Positions 53,050 to 62,751 of a stretch of DNA of 64,000 nucleotides are shown here, one piece after another. The notes beneath the pieces were generated by a model. That model had not been told where the DNA came from, did no database searches, and saw nothing but the letters and a program-made list of their open reading frames with translations. Made by a program: the position numbers and the translations under genes. The DNA comes from Streptomyces flaveus (GTDB lineage Bacteria > Actinomycetota > Actinomycetes > Streptomycetales > Streptomycetaceae): positions 80,167-144,166 of the forward strand of contig NZ_BMPQ01000021.1 of assembly GCF_014647675.1 (NCBI RefSeq), written 5' to 3'. Positions within the stretch are counted from its first letter, which is position 1. The number at the start of each line of letters is the position of its first letter.

Positions 53050-54072
53050 GTGAATTCCGACGGGCGACTCCCCGCCGTGTCCGTGATCATGCCCGTCCTC
53101 GACGAGGAGCGGCATCTGCGCGGAGCCGTCCAAGCGATCCTCGCCCAGGAGTACGACGGCGAGATGGAGGTCGTGATCGCCATCGGTCCCTCCACGGACC
53201 GTACGGACGAGATCGCGGCCGAGCTCGTACGAGAAGACTCCCGCGTGCACACCGTCCCGAACCCGACGGGCCGTACGCCGGCCGCGCTGAACGCCGCGAT
53301 CAAGGCGTCCCGGCACCCCGTCGTCGTCCGTGTCGACGGGCACGGCATGCTCTCGCCGAACTACATCGCGACCGCCGTACGCCTTCTGGAGGAGACCGGC
53401 GCGCAGAACGTCGGCGGCATCATGCACGCCGAGGGCGAGAACGACTGGGAGCACGCGGTGGCGGCGGCCATGACGTCGAAGATCGGCGTGGGCAATGCCG
53501 TCTTCCACACCGGTGGCGAGGCCGGGCCCGCCGAGACCGTGTATCTGGGCGTCTTCCGGCGCGAGGCTCTGGAGCAACAGGGCGGCTACAACGAGGAGTT
53601 CATCCGCGCCCAGGACTGGGAGCTCAACTTCCGGATCAGGGAGGCGGGCGGCCTGATCTGGTTCTCGCCGGAGCTGAAGGTCTCGTACCGGCCCAGGCCT
53701 TCGGTGCGCGCCCTCGCCAAGCAGTACAAGGACTACGGCCGTTGGCGCCACGTCGTCGCCCGCTACCACGAGGGCTCCATCAACCTGCGCTACCTCGCTC
53801 CGCCGGTGGCGGTGTGCGCGATAGCGGCGGGCCTCGTGGCGGGCGCCGCGCTGACCCCCTGGGGTTTCGTCATCCCGGGCGGCTATCTCGCGGCCATCGC
53901 CGCCGGTTCCGTACCGGCGGGCAAGGGCCTCCCGCTCAAGGCACGCCTGCAGATCCCCGTAGCCCTCGCCACGATGCACATGTCGTGGGGGTGGGGCTTC
54001 CTGACCAGCCCACGTTCACTGGCCAGGAAGGTCATCGCCTCCCGGCGGCCCGCGGTGCTCACGGAGAGCTGA
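53050..54072 (+). CDS. GT2-family glycosyltransferase
   Basis: The 340-residue enzyme has the GT-A fold marks VSVIMPVLDEERHLRGAVQA, the metal-binding region HPVVVRVDGHGMLSPNYI, AQDWELNFRIREAGGLIWF and KQYKDYGRWRHVVARYHEG. Hydrophobic stretches near residues 255-300 could anchor it. GTG at 53050 follows GAAGGA; the longer upstream frame is not GT-like. It is the only plus-strand gene in the LCP array and may build the glycopolymer that LCP proteins transfer. Confidence 0.9.
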   Translation: MNSDGRLPAVSVIMPVLDEERHLRGAVQAILAQEYDGEMEVVIAIGPSTDRTDEIAAELVREDSRVHTVPNPTGRTPAALNAAIKASRHPVVVRVDGHGMLSPNYIATAVRLLEETGAQNVGGIMHAEGENDWEHAVAAAMTSKIGVGNAVFHTGGEAGPAETVYLGVFRREALEQQGGYNEEFIRAQDWELNFRIREAGGLIWFSPELKVSYRPRPSVRALAKQYKDYGRWRHVVARYHEGSINLRYLAPPVAVCAIAAGLVAGAALTPWGFVIPGGYLAAIAAGSVPAGKGLPLKARLQIPVALATMHMSWGWGFLTSPRSLARKVIASRRPAVLTES

Positions 54073-54094
54073 GCACCGCGGCGATGCTGGGGAA

Positions 54095-55756
54095 CTACCA
54101 GCGGTAGGGCTCGTACACGGGCATGCACTTGTCGCTGTCCGAGCCGTTCAGGGCGTCGGCTGAGTCGGGGACATCCCCGGCCTCGGGCTTGGACTGCTTC
54201 GGATAGGCCGAGCCCTCACGCCAGTCGGCGCCCACGACGAGGGTGACGCCGGAGACATCGGTCGACCTCTTCACCGAACTCAGCGGAATCCCCAGCGACT
54301 TGGCGACACGCTGGGCATCGCCCTCCAACTCGGCACTCGGATAGCGGACCACCGTCTTGTCCTCGGCGAGAGCCACCGTCCCGTCGGCCGTCGCCCTGCT
54401 GAAGCCTTTCTGCACGAGCGACTGGCTCACCGCGTTCGCACGCCCGCCGACCGGAGCGAGGGTGGAGGAGCGCGTGCCGTTCTGCACCACGATGCCGATC
54501 TCGCCGTCCTCGGCGGCCGGGTCGCCGGAGGCCTGCTCCTTGGCAGGCTTCTTCTTCGCGTCCGACTTCTTTCCCTTGTTGTCGAAGGCCACGTCGTCGC
54601 GGACCATCGCCCACACCTTCTCGGCGTCCGCACCGTTCGGCACCAGGTGGTTGCGGTTCTGCGGGTCCTCGACGGTCGGCATGGTCGTCATGGTGATGCG
54701 GTCGGTCGGCACCGTCTTGAGCTGCATGCCGAGTCCGTACAGGTCATCGACCGAGCCGATCTCCTCGGAGACCGTCAGGGAGTCCGTGGCCGCCTCGGCC
54801 AGGTTCATCAGCCGGCCGGTGTCGGTGAAGACGTTCTGCTTCTTCAGCGTGCGGATCATCGAGTTCATGTACATGTGCTGGGCTTCGGCGCGCCCGAGGT
54901 CGCTCTTGAAGGCGTGCCTGGTACGCAGCCACTGCAACGCCTGCTTGCCCTGGACCTTCTGCTTGCCCTTCTCCAGCTTGAGACCGGAGCCACCCGGGAC
55001 GCCGGGCAGCGGGCGGTCATGCACGTTCTGCTCCACACAGACCTCGACACCGCCGATGGCGTCCGCCATCTTCACCACGCCCGCGAAGTCGATCGTCATC
55101 CAGTGATCGATATAGGCACCGGTGAGGTTCTCCCAGGTGGCCAGCGTGCAGCCGGCTCCGCCGCGGGCCAGCGAGGCGTTGATGATGTCGTTGGTCGCCG
55201 GGTAGGTATCGCCGGTCTCGGGGTCCTCGCACTCGGGGATGTCGACCCGGGTGTCGCGCGGAATGCTCACCACCGAGGCGTGCTTCCGGCCCGCGGACAG
55301 ATGGATGAGCATCTGGACGTCACCCCGCGGCTTGGTGCCCACGCTCTCCTTGCTCCCGCCCAGTTCCAGGTTCTCCGTCGAGTTACGGCTGTCGGAACCG
55401 ATCAGCAGGATGTTCAGCGGCGTCTGGCCGGCCGCGTTCGGCTCCGCCTTCTTGGCGTCGGAGTCTCCGCTTCTGCGCTCGCCCTTGTCGAGGTTGTTGT
55501 TCAGATGCCAGTAGTAGACGTATCCGGCGCCGGCCGTGCCAAGTATCAGTACCGACAGAGTTGTCGCGGACCAGCGGAGTATGCCGCGTTTGCCCCGCGG
55601 CCGTCTTCTGCTGCCGCGCCGTCTGCCTCCCGCACCGCCGCCGTCACCGCCGTCGGCCGGCCCTGCGCCCTCGTGCGGACCGTCATCCCGGCCCAGGTCC
55701 CGAGCCTGTCCGACGCGTGATCGCGTCGGTCTCCCACGGACACCACTCTGTGTCAT
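54095..55756 (-). CDS. LCP family protein with LytR_C domain
   Basis: The 553-residue protein has an Arg/Gly-rich cytoplasmic head and a transmembrane helix (about residues 62-84). The LCP domain has ILLIGSDSRNSTENLELGGS, MLIHLSAGRKHASVVSIPRD, DHWMTIDFAGVVKMADAIGG and LQWLRTRHAFKSDLGRAEAQ. A LytR_C domain follows (IGIVVQNGTRSSTLAPVGGR; VTLVVGADWR). A Lys/Ala/Asp linker joins the domains. It is convergent with the GT2 gene, 22 bp apart. Confidence 0.93.
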   Translation of the reverse strand: MTQSGVRGRPTRSRVGQARDLGRDDGPHEGAGPADGGDGGGAGGRRRGSRRRPRGKRGILRWSATTLSVLILGTAGAGYVYYWHLNNNLDKGERRSGDSDAKKAEPNAAGQTPLNILLIGSDSRNSTENLELGGSKESVGTKPRGDVQMLIHLSAGRKHASVVSIPRDTRVDIPECEDPETGDTYPATNDIINASLARGGAGCTLATWENLTGAYIDHWMTIDFAGVVKMADAIGGVEVCVEQNVHDRPLPGVPGGSGLKLEKGKQKVQGKQALQWLRTRHAFKSDLGRAEAQHMYMNSMIRTLKKQNVFTDTGRLMNLAEAATDSLTVSEEIGSVDDLYGLGMQLKTVPTDRITMTTMPTVEDPQNRNHLVPNGADAEKVWAMVRDDVAFDNKGKKSDAKKKPAKEQASGDPAAEDGEIGIVVQNGTRSSTLAPVGGRANAVSQSLVQKGFSRATADGTVALAEDKTVVRYPSAELEGDAQRVAKSLGIPLSSVKRSTDVSGVTLVVGADWREGSAYPKQSKPEAGDVPDSADALNGSDSDKCMPVYEPYRW

Positions 55757-55833
55757 GCCCTTGCCCTCCCCACCCCTGCGCCACGGAACAGGCCTGCCAT
55801 ACGCCTTGGTAGACGCATGGCAGGCCGTTCAGG

Positions 55834-57579
55834 TCAATTGGCGCACTCGACTTTGTCCGCCGTGGACTTGTCCACATCCGGCGTCGTCGACGGAGCGGTG
55901 AGGGATTCCCCAGCCCCCTCGAAGTCCTCTCCCAGGGTCAGCGTGATCGCCGGTAGCCCTTGGGAGTTGGTCACGCTTTCACCCGGCTTCATGGCCGACC
56001 CGGACAGGCCCATGATGTCGGCGAGCCTGCGTGCCTGGTCTGCCTGATCGGGAGCGTACTCGAGGGTTGTCTTCTTCAGGGTCGTCTCGGCGTTACCCGC
56101 GTTCTCGGACTTGGTCACGCCCTCGTCGATCTGCAGGTAGTTGAGGGTTTCCTGTGCGGAGCCCGGGGCGGCGCCGCCGTTGAGGACCCGTACGCGTACG
56201 TCCGCGGGGGCGGCCTTGGTGCCCTTGAGGCGGGCAGCGACCGCCGCCTTCTCCTTCTGCTGCTGCTTCTTCACCGCGGTGAACGAAACGTCGTCCTTGA
56301 TCATCGAGAAGACGTCGGGTGCCTTCGTCTCGTCGACGACGACCGTGGCCTTGATCCGCTCGGTGGGGTTGTCCTTCACCGGCACCGTCACGAAGGAGAC
56401 GTTCTTCGGCGGCACCTTCTTCAGTTCCAGGGCCACGTCCTTGAGCGTGCTGACCTTGCCGATGCCGGTGTCGACGGTCAGCGCCTTGGTGGCGGCCTCC
56501 GCCAGCTTCACCAGCTTTGTAGGGCTGGTCAGAGTGTCGCTGGAGGACATCTTTCGCATCAGCGAACCCAGGAACTGCTGCTGCACCTTGATGCGGTCGA
56601 GGTCGCCGCTGTTGCCGAAGCTCTTCCGGGTGCGGACGAAGGCGAGCGCCTGCTCGCCCTCGACCGTCGACGTGCCCGCGGGCAGTTTGAGCTTCGACTC
56701 CTCGTCATCGACGGGTTCGGTGAGACAGACCTCGACCCCGCCCACCGCCGACGTCAGCGTCTTCACCGCGTTGAAGTCGGCCATCATGAAGTGGTCCACC
56801 GAGATGCCGGTGGCCTCCTTGACCGTACGCATCGTGCAGCCCGGATCCCGTCCGCCCTCCCCGAGGCTCGAGTTGAAGCGGACGCCCTGCGAGCCGGCGA
56901 CGATCTTGGTGGTGCCGTCCTCCTGCTTGGTGGGACAGTCCGGAACGTCGACGATCAGGTCGCGCGGAATACTCATCGCGGTCGCGTTCGTACGGTCCTT
57001 GGAGACGTGCAGCAGGATGTTGGTGTCGGCGTGCCCGATGTTGTTGACGTCGCCGTACCCCTGATTGCCCTTACCGGTGCGCTTGTCGGTACCGATGATC
57101 AGGATGTTGAAGGCCTTGTCCTTGCTGAAGTTCCCCGCGCCCGCGCTCCCGACGTCCGTCGTGTTGACGTTGCCCTCGAGGTGCTTGACGTAGATGTAGC
57201 CCGCGGTCGAGACGGCGACCAGCGCGAAGGCCACGGTGCCGGCGGTCCACAGCGCTATCTTCTTGCCCCTGGGTTTCTGCTGCCTGACCTTGCGACGACT
57301 CGGCGGCGGCCCCTGTGGCGGGCGCCGCCTGCGTGGGCCGGGTACGTCGGGCGACGGCACCGCCTGAGGCGTTCCCCGGTATTCCCGCCCCGGCGCCGTA
57401 CGGCCGCGCGGGGGTGCGGCGGTACCTGCGGTCGCGGTTCTGGAAGAGCGGGGGCCGGGGACCGACGGCTGCGCTGCGGAATGACCCAGTCGCAATTCGT
57501 AGTCACCGGTGTTCGGATTGAGTACCCACTGGTCTGCGGGGTCGATATTGTCCGCCCGCCCTCGGCCTTGCGCGTCCAC
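55834..57579 (-). CDS. LCP family protein with LytR_C domain
   Basis: The 581-residue protein starts at GTG 57579 (MDAQGRGRADNIDPADQWVL), a head seen in Streptomyces LytR homologues, after GGAGG. A Pro/Arg-rich region and a transmembrane helix (about residues 108-130) precede the LCP domain: FNILIIGTDKRTGKGNQGYG, MSIPRDLIVDVPDC, DHFMMADFNAVKTLTSAVGG and LAFVRTRKSFGNSGDLDRIK. LytR_C follows (VRVRVLNGGAAPGSAQETLN). An ATG at 57657 in the same frame is less likely. Confidence 0.92.
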   Translation of the reverse strand: MDAQGRGRADNIDPADQWVLNPNTGDYELRLGHSAAQPSVPGPRSSRTATAGTAAPPRGRTAPGREYRGTPQAVPSPDVPGPRRRRPPQGPPPSRRKVRQQKPRGKKIALWTAGTVAFALVAVSTAGYIYVKHLEGNVNTTDVGSAGAGNFSKDKAFNILIIGTDKRTGKGNQGYGDVNNIGHADTNILLHVSKDRTNATAMSIPRDLIVDVPDCPTKQEDGTTKIVAGSQGVRFNSSLGEGGRDPGCTMRTVKEATGISVDHFMMADFNAVKTLTSAVGGVEVCLTEPVDDEESKLKLPAGTSTVEGEQALAFVRTRKSFGNSGDLDRIKVQQQFLGSLMRKMSSSDTLTSPTKLVKLAEAATKALTVDTGIGKVSTLKDVALELKKVPPKNVSFVTVPVKDNPTERIKATVVVDETKAPDVFSMIKDDVSFTAVKKQQQKEKAAVAARLKGTKAAPADVRVRVLNGGAAPGSAQETLNYLQIDEGVTKSENAGNAETTLKKTTLEYAPDQADQARRLADIMGLSGSAMKPGESVTNSQGLPAITLTLGEDFEGAGESLTAPSTTPDVDKSTADKVECAN

Positions 57580-57819
57580 GGTTGTGTCAGTCCTCCGTCG
57601 GGGCCACGCGGCGCCTTCTCCCCTCAAAAGGCGCCTGGTCTCGTTCAAGCAGTGCATGACCTCATCGGGTGCACCGGACCGCTCACACTATCCGGCCGGA
57701 TCACCGTCAAGGGGAGCCGGTGACAAATTGCACGTCTTACAACTGGGCAATCCGCCCCATACTTTTGGACGAATGTTCCCCGGCTTGACGTGCCCTTTAC
57801 CCGTAGACACGTTCGGGGC

Positions 57820-58992
57820 TTAACCGCACGGGTCATCAGCCGCCGTGTTCCCGCGGAAAGTCGGCGCCGGGCTGGGCGTGGATGAGGGTCCGTCATTCCG
57901 CTTTCCGCCCGATTTGCCGCTCTGACTGTCGGAGTTGTCCGCGACCTCTACCGGGTCGTCCCTGCGCAGCCGCTCGAAGAGTTTCTCCGCCTCGGGCTCC
58001 ATCAATTGGTCGCGATTGGGGTTGTAGGGGTACGACTCCCTCGGCACCGTCAGAAACTGCACATGTTCGGTGGGGATATCGCGCAGACCTCGCACCAGGT
58101 CGTACAGGCCCCGCAGGTTCGCCAGCGCCGGGTCCGTGGTGAGCGCCGAGGTCGCCGCGTCGAGCACCGGATAGAGCTTCACGGGATTCAGCAGTACGTC
58201 ATTGCCGCGCACCTTGCTGACGAGCGCGCCCAGGAACCGCTGCTGGCGTTCCATCCGCTCGGTGTCGCTGCCGTCGCCGAGGCTCTTGCGGGCGCGTACG
58301 TAGCCGAGGGCCTGCTCGCCGTCGAGCTTCACCCTGCCCTCGGGGAGCCGCAGTTTCGCCGCGCGGTCGTCCATCGGCTCCTTGAGGCACACCTCGACGC
58401 CGTCGACCGCGTCGACCATGTCCTTGAAGCCGTTGAAGTCCACGACCATGTGGTGGTCGACCCGGATGTCCGTCAGCTTCTCGACCGTACGGATCGTGCA
58501 GGCCGAACCCCCGGCCTGGAAGGCGTAGTTGAACATCGCGAACACCGGCTTGCTGCGGCTGCCGTCCGGGCGCCGACAGCCGGGCACGTCCACCATCAGG
58601 TCGCGCGGTATCGAAACGGCGGTCGCGCTGCGCCGGTTCGCCGCGAGGTGCAGCAGGATCACGGTGTCGGAGCGCTCGGTGCCGGAGTCCCGCCCGTACT
58701 TGCGGTTCTCCTCGCCCGAGCGCGAGTCGGACCCGATCAGCAGAATGTTCCGCGCGCCCTTCACCAACGCGGTCGGCCGCTCCTTCTCGTACCGGGCGAG
58801 CTCGGCCGCGGCGGCTTCGTCCGCCGTGATGTTCCCGTCCAGCTTCTCGTACACCACCCACCCGCCCCCCGCCGCCGCGAGCAGCCCCAGCCCGACCCCC
58901 ACCGCCAGATACCTGAGCCACCGCCGCCGCACACCTCCGGCCCCGGTGGGCGAAGCGCCCCGACCGGGTCCAACGCCTCCGGTGCCGCTCAC
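57820..58992 (-). CDS. LCP family protein without LytR_C domain
   Basis: GTG at 58992 gives 390 residues: a short Gly-rich head, a transmembrane helix (YLAVGVGLGLLAAAGGGWVV, about residues 28-47) and the LCP domain. Motifs are ILLIGSDSRSGEENRKYGRD, VSIPRDLMVDVPGC, DHHMVVDFNGFKDMVDAVDG and LGYVRARKSLGDGSDTERME. A Ser/Gly/Pro tail follows with no LytR_C. The frame stays open to 59202, but that part runs through a dispersed repeat and is not protein-like. Confidence 0.9.
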   Translation of the reverse strand: MSGTGGVGPGRGASPTGAGGVRRRWLRYLAVGVGLGLLAAAGGGWVVYEKLDGNITADEAAAAELARYEKERPTALVKGARNILLIGSDSRSGEENRKYGRDSGTERSDTVILLHLAANRRSATAVSIPRDLMVDVPGCRRPDGSRSKPVFAMFNYAFQAGGSACTIRTVEKLTDIRVDHHMVVDFNGFKDMVDAVDGVEVCLKEPMDDRAAKLRLPEGRVKLDGEQALGYVRARKSLGDGSDTERMERQQRFLGALVSKVRGNDVLLNPVKLYPVLDAATSALTTDPALANLRGLYDLVRGLRDIPTEHVQFLTVPRESYPYNPNRDQLMEPEAEKLFERLRRDDPVEVADNSDSQSGKSGGKRNDGPSSTPSPAPTFRGNTAADDPCG

Positions 58993-59147
58993 TTCGGATC
59001 CACCCCTCACGGCGTACGAGCGTGTCGTGCTCTTACGACCATGGACCGGGTGGGGGCGGGGGGCCTGCGGGCGGGGGTGAGGGCTGGGCCAGATGGGGGA
59101 TTTCTCGGGGGTGCCTCTCTGCGGGGCGGTACGGGGAGCGTCCCTTA

Positions 59148-59203
59148 AGGGGCGCGGGGCTGTATCAACATGCGACTCCGCCGCGTGGGCGCGACCAGCC
59201 ACG
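59148..59203 (-). repeat. Dispersed hairpin-tag repeat, insertion variant
   Basis: AGGGGCGCGGGGCTGTATCA continues to GCGCGACCAGCCACGACGG. It is the same about 30-bp insertion variant of the tag family found at 15873-15926, in the opposite orientation. It lies in the 260-bp gap upstream of the LCP gene at 57820-58992. Confidence 0.7.
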
Positions 59204-59251
59204 ACGGACGGAAAGCCGCCATACGGCCCGTAACCCCCGAACCATCCGCGG

Positions 59252-60007
59252 CTAGCGTTTCGTCGCCGTCACCCGTTCACTCTCGATCCGCTTGGCCACC
59301 GTATCCTCACCCAACTGATCCAGGTGACGGCACAGCACCACAGAGGCCCCCGTGGCAAGCGGCGCGTACAGCCCGGCGCTAAGCCCCTCCCACGTGTCGT
59401 AAGACAGCCCCGACAGCAGTCGCGACCCGGGCCCCGTAAGCCCAAACCCCGTGGCATCGGCCCGAGCCCGCTCAACAACCTCCGCCCCCGTGAACTCAGC
59501 CCCGGCAACGATCAGCGCAGCCGCCTCCGGGTCCACGGGAGCGTACGGCTGGAAACGGTCACCCTGCGAGGGGACCTCGACGGCATAGTCGACGTACCCC
59601 TCAGGCGGAGCCGAAAAGCGGCGCCCCAGTGGCGCGAGCGACAGCGCGACCCGGTCGCCGGTGCAGGCGAGCCCCGCCTCGAACCGGCCCGGCCCCGCGA
59701 CGACATGGTCGGCGGCAGCCGGATCGCCCTCGACGTCCGCGATCACGCCCACCGAGGAGCAGGCGAGCAGCCACACCGCGGTCTGCCAGTGTGCGGGCAG
59801 CAGCAGTGCGACCCGTTCGCCGGGCTCGGCGGACAGTTCGTCCTGGAGGAGGTTGGCGGTCTTGGCCACCCAATTGGCGAAGGTGGCCACGGACAGTTCG
59901 ACCCGTTCGCCGGTGGCGTCGTCGTAGAAGGTCACGAGGGGGCGTGCCGGGTCCGCGGCGAGGGCGGATCGCAGCAGGTCGGCAGGGGTGCGGTCGGTGG
60001 CGGTCAC
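59252..60007 (-). CDS. TIGR03089 family protein (AMP-ligase-like fragment)
   Basis: The 251-residue protein resembles the N-terminal part of AMP-forming ligases: TPADLLRSALAADPARPLVT, GERVELSVATFANWVAKTAN, ERVALLLPAHWQTAVWLLAC. It lacks the adenylate-forming core motifs and is thus likely not a ligase. This short form is characteristic of an actinobacterial family of unknown function. Start GTG at 60007; the longer frame upstream is antisense to the amidase gene. Confidence 0.85.
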   Translation of the reverse strand: MTATDRTPADLLRSALAADPARPLVTFYDDATGERVELSVATFANWVAKTANLLQDELSAEPGERVALLLPAHWQTAVWLLACSSVGVIADVEGDPAAADHVVAGPGRFEAGLACTGDRVALSLAPLGRRFSAPPEGYVDYAVEVPSQGDRFQPYAPVDPEAAALIVAGAEFTGAEVVERARADATGFGLTGPGSRLLSGLSYDTWEGLSAGLYAPLATGASVVLCRHLDQLGEDTVAKRIESERVTATKR

Positions 60008-60118
60008 GAGAGGAAAGCGTACGCGGGCCCTCGGCCGGGCGGGGGAGGCCGGGCCACCGGTTCGGGCGAGTGCCAGCAGACGGTCCGTCAAGTCCCGGAT
60101 GGACAGATAAGTATCGTT

Positions 60119-61516
60119 ATGTACACGATCAGGGGCATGCGTGGATACCTTGCTTCCTCGATCGCCGTGGCGTGTGCGGCCGCCCTGGCCCTCCCGCTGA
60201 CGTCCCCCTCCGCCGCTCTGGCCGGCACCTCGAGACCCGCGACCGCCGAGAGACGGGCGGCCCCGGAAGCGCCGGCCGTCCCAGAAACGCAGGCCGTCCC
60301 CGGCAGTACCAAGTCGCTCCCGCTCGCCCCGCTCACCCGCGACCGCGCCCTCGGCGCCGCCTCCGTGCAGGGGCTGCACCGGCGCGACGTAACCCGCTTC
60401 TCGCTGGTCGGCGTCGTCTGGGACGACCCGGACACGGAACTGAATGGCCGGGTCCAGGTCCGTACACGCTCCGCCGACACCGCCAAGTGGTCCGCCTGGC
60501 AGGACATCGAGACGCACAGCATGGAGCACGCCGCCGACCCGGACACCGACGAGGGCACCTCCGAGCGGGTACGCGGCTCCACGGCACCGCTGTGGGTGGG
60601 GGAGTCGGACGGCGTGGAGGTGCGCGTACAGGCCAAGACGCACGCCGAGGACGGACAGGCCGTCACGAGCCAACCGCTGCCCGGCGGACTGCGCCTCGAA
60701 CTCGTCGACCCCGGCACCGAGCCCCCGCCCGCGGGTCCTGAACTGAAAGCCCCGAACGCCGGCTCGCTCACCGCCGAGTCCGCCGCAGCGTCCGCCGCCA
60801 ACGCCGACCTCGCACCGCTCGGCGCCACCGTCATCCCGGAACTGACCCGCAAGCAGACGCAGGAGGACTTCCTCAAGACCCGTGTGAGTGAGGGGGCGGC
60901 CACGAACCCGTACATCGGCCCGCGGCCGCGCATCGTCACCCGCCGCGGCTGGGGCGCGGACGAGGGCCTGCGCGAGCGGAACTTCAGCTACACCAAGTCC
61001 GTCCGGGCCGCCTTCGTGCACCACAGCGCCTCGGGCAACAACTACTCCTGCTCGCAAGCCGGTTCAGTCATCCGCAGTATCTACCGCTACCACGTCAAGA
61101 GCAGTGGCTGGCGTGACATCGGGTACAACTTCCTCGTCGACAAGTGCGGAAACATCTACGAGGGGCGGGCCGGGGGCGTGGCCAAGCCGGTCAAGGGCGC
61201 CCACACTCTCGGTTTCAACGGCAACAGCATGGGGATCGCCGTCCTCGGCAACTTCGGCAACTCGCAGCCGCCGGAGGCCGCGGTGGAGGGCGTCGCCCGG
61301 CTCACGGCGTGGAAGCTCGGCCTCCACGGGGTGGATCCGGCGGGCAAGACATATCTGAAGTCGGCCGGTGGCAACCTCTTCCGAAAAGGCAGGAACGTAC
61401 AACTGAACGTGATCTCCGGACACCGGGACGGCTTCGCCACCGAGTGCCCGGGCGCCCGGCTGTACGCCAAGCTCCACGAGGCCAGGACCAGTTCGGCCCA
61501 CCACCAGGGCCGATGA
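60119..61516 (+). CDS. Secreted peptidoglycan-recognition-type N-acetylmuramoyl-L-alanine amidase
   Basis: The 465-residue protein has a signal peptide (GYLASSIAVACAAALALPLT) and an N-terminal Ala/Pro-rich module with RFSLVGVVWDDPD. A C-terminal amidase_2/PGRP domain follows. Zinc ligands are visible: histidine in FVHHSASG (H301/H302), H362 in GAHTLGFNGNS, and C443 in TECPGARLY; IGYNFLVD carries the catalytic tyrosine. It should cleave peptide stems from peptidoglycan. A start at ATG 60137 is equally possible. Confidence 0.92.
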   Translation: MYTIRGMRGYLASSIAVACAAALALPLTSPSAALAGTSRPATAERRAAPEAPAVPETQAVPGSTKSLPLAPLTRDRALGAASVQGLHRRDVTRFSLVGVVWDDPDTELNGRVQVRTRSADTAKWSAWQDIETHSMEHAADPDTDEGTSERVRGSTAPLWVGESDGVEVRVQAKTHAEDGQAVTSQPLPGGLRLELVDPGTEPPPAGPELKAPNAGSLTAESAAASAANADLAPLGATVIPELTRKQTQEDFLKTRVSEGAATNPYIGPRPRIVTRRGWGADEGLRERNFSYTKSVRAAFVHHSASGNNYSCSQAGSVIRSIYRYHVKSSGWRDIGYNFLVDKCGNIYEGRAGGVAKPVKGAHTLGFNGNSMGIAVLGNFGNSQPPEAAVEGVARLTAWKLGLHGVDPAGKTYLKSAGGNLFRKGRNVQLNVISGHRDGFATECPGARLYAKLHEARTSSAHHQGR

Positions 61517-61636
61517 GGTCGGGGCTGCGGCTCCCCACGGCCACTCAAGAGGCTCCCCACGGCCATCGAACGGTCTGCATACACTGGCCGGCCGACAGAC
61601 AGTTCGGCCGGCCCCACAGGGAAGCAGAGACGACAG

Positions 61637-62719
61637 GTGACAGAAGCGATCCTCCTGGTCGGCGGCAAAGGCACACGGCTGCGCCCGCTCACGGTGCACA
61701 CGCCGAAGCCGATGGTCCCGGCGGCCGGGGTACCGTTCCTCACGCACCAACTGGCGAGAGCCAAAGCGGCGGGGGTCGAGCACATCGTGCTCGCCACGTC
61801 CTATCTGGCCGAGGTCTTCGAACCGTACTTCGGCGACGGCTCGTCGCTGGGGCTCCACATCGAGTACGTCACCGAGGCCGAGCCCCTCGGCACGGGCGGC
61901 GCCATCCGGAACGTGGCCTCCCGCCTTCACTCCGCCCCCGACGATCCCGTCCTGATCTTCAACGGGGACATACTCACCGGCCTCGACATACCGGCCCTGG
62001 TCGCCACCCACCAGTCCTCGGGCGCGGATGTCTCCCTGCACCTGACGCGTGTCGCGGACCCGAGGGCGTACGGCCTGGTCCCGACCGACGCCTCGGGCCG
62101 CGTACAGGCATTCCTCGAGAAGCCCCAGACCCCCGAGGAGATCGTCACCGACCAGATCAACGCGGGGGCGTACGTCTTCCGGCGCTCGGTCATCGACATG
62201 ATCCCCGCCGGCCGTCCGGTCTCGGTGGAACGCGAGACCTTCCCGGACCTGCTGTCCTCAGGCGCACACCTCCAGGGCATGGTCGACTCGACCTACTGGC
62301 TGGACCTCGGCACCCCCCAGGCCTTCGTACGAGGCTCCGCGGACCTCGTCCTCGGCCGCGCCCCCTCCCCGGCAGTCCCCGGCCGCTGCGGCGACTGCCT
62401 CGTCCTGCCGACGGCCACGGTCGCCCCGGACGCGAAGCTGACGGGTGGCACGGTGGTCGGCGAGGACGCGGTGATCGGCTCGGGTGTGCGGATCTCAGGC
62501 TCCACGGTTCTGGCGGGAGCGGTGGTGGACCCGGGAGCGGTGATCACGGACTCCCTGATCGGTGCCAGAGCCCAGGTCGGCACCCGCTCCGTCCTCACGG
62601 GAGTGGTGGTGGGCGACGGCGCAACGGTGGGCCCGGACAACGAACTGAGGGAGGGCGTACGGGTGTGGTGCGACGCGGTGTTGCCGGAGGGGGCGGTGCG
62701 GTTCTCGTCGGATCAGTGA
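61637..62719 (+). CDS. NDP-sugar pyrophosphorylase (nucleotidyltransferase)
   Basis: The 360-residue enzyme has the nucleotide-binding start AILLVGGKGTRLRPLTVHTP and KPMVPAAGVPFL, a metal region FNGDILTGLDIPAL, and VAFLEKP-like QAFLEKPQTPEE. A left-handed beta-helix tail of hexapeptide-like repeats follows (VVGEDAVIGSGVRISGSTVL; AGAVVDPGAVITDSLIGARA). Mannose-1-phosphate guanylyltransferase or a glucose-1-phosphate uridylyl- or thymidylyltransferase are the options. It may supply sugar nucleotides to the nearby GT2 and LCP genes. Start is GTG at 61637. Confidence 0.88.
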   Translation: MTEAILLVGGKGTRLRPLTVHTPKPMVPAAGVPFLTHQLARAKAAGVEHIVLATSYLAEVFEPYFGDGSSLGLHIEYVTEAEPLGTGGAIRNVASRLHSAPDDPVLIFNGDILTGLDIPALVATHQSSGADVSLHLTRVADPRAYGLVPTDASGRVQAFLEKPQTPEEIVTDQINAGAYVFRRSVIDMIPAGRPVSVERETFPDLLSSGAHLQGMVDSTYWLDLGTPQAFVRGSADLVLGRAPSPAVPGRCGDCLVLPTATVAPDAKLTGGTVVGEDAVIGSGVRISGSTVLAGAVVDPGAVITDSLIGARAQVGTRSVLTGVVVGDGATVGPDNELREGVRVWCDAVLPEGAVRFSSDQ

Positions 62720-62751
62720 GCATCACTTGTGAGCCCGGGCCAGGCAAATTC

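Noticed and set aside
59252..61057. 601-codon minus-strand frame joining the TIGR03089 gene to upstream sequence
   Set aside because: The part beyond 60007 is antisense to the amidase signal and linker region and has no ribosome binding site support.
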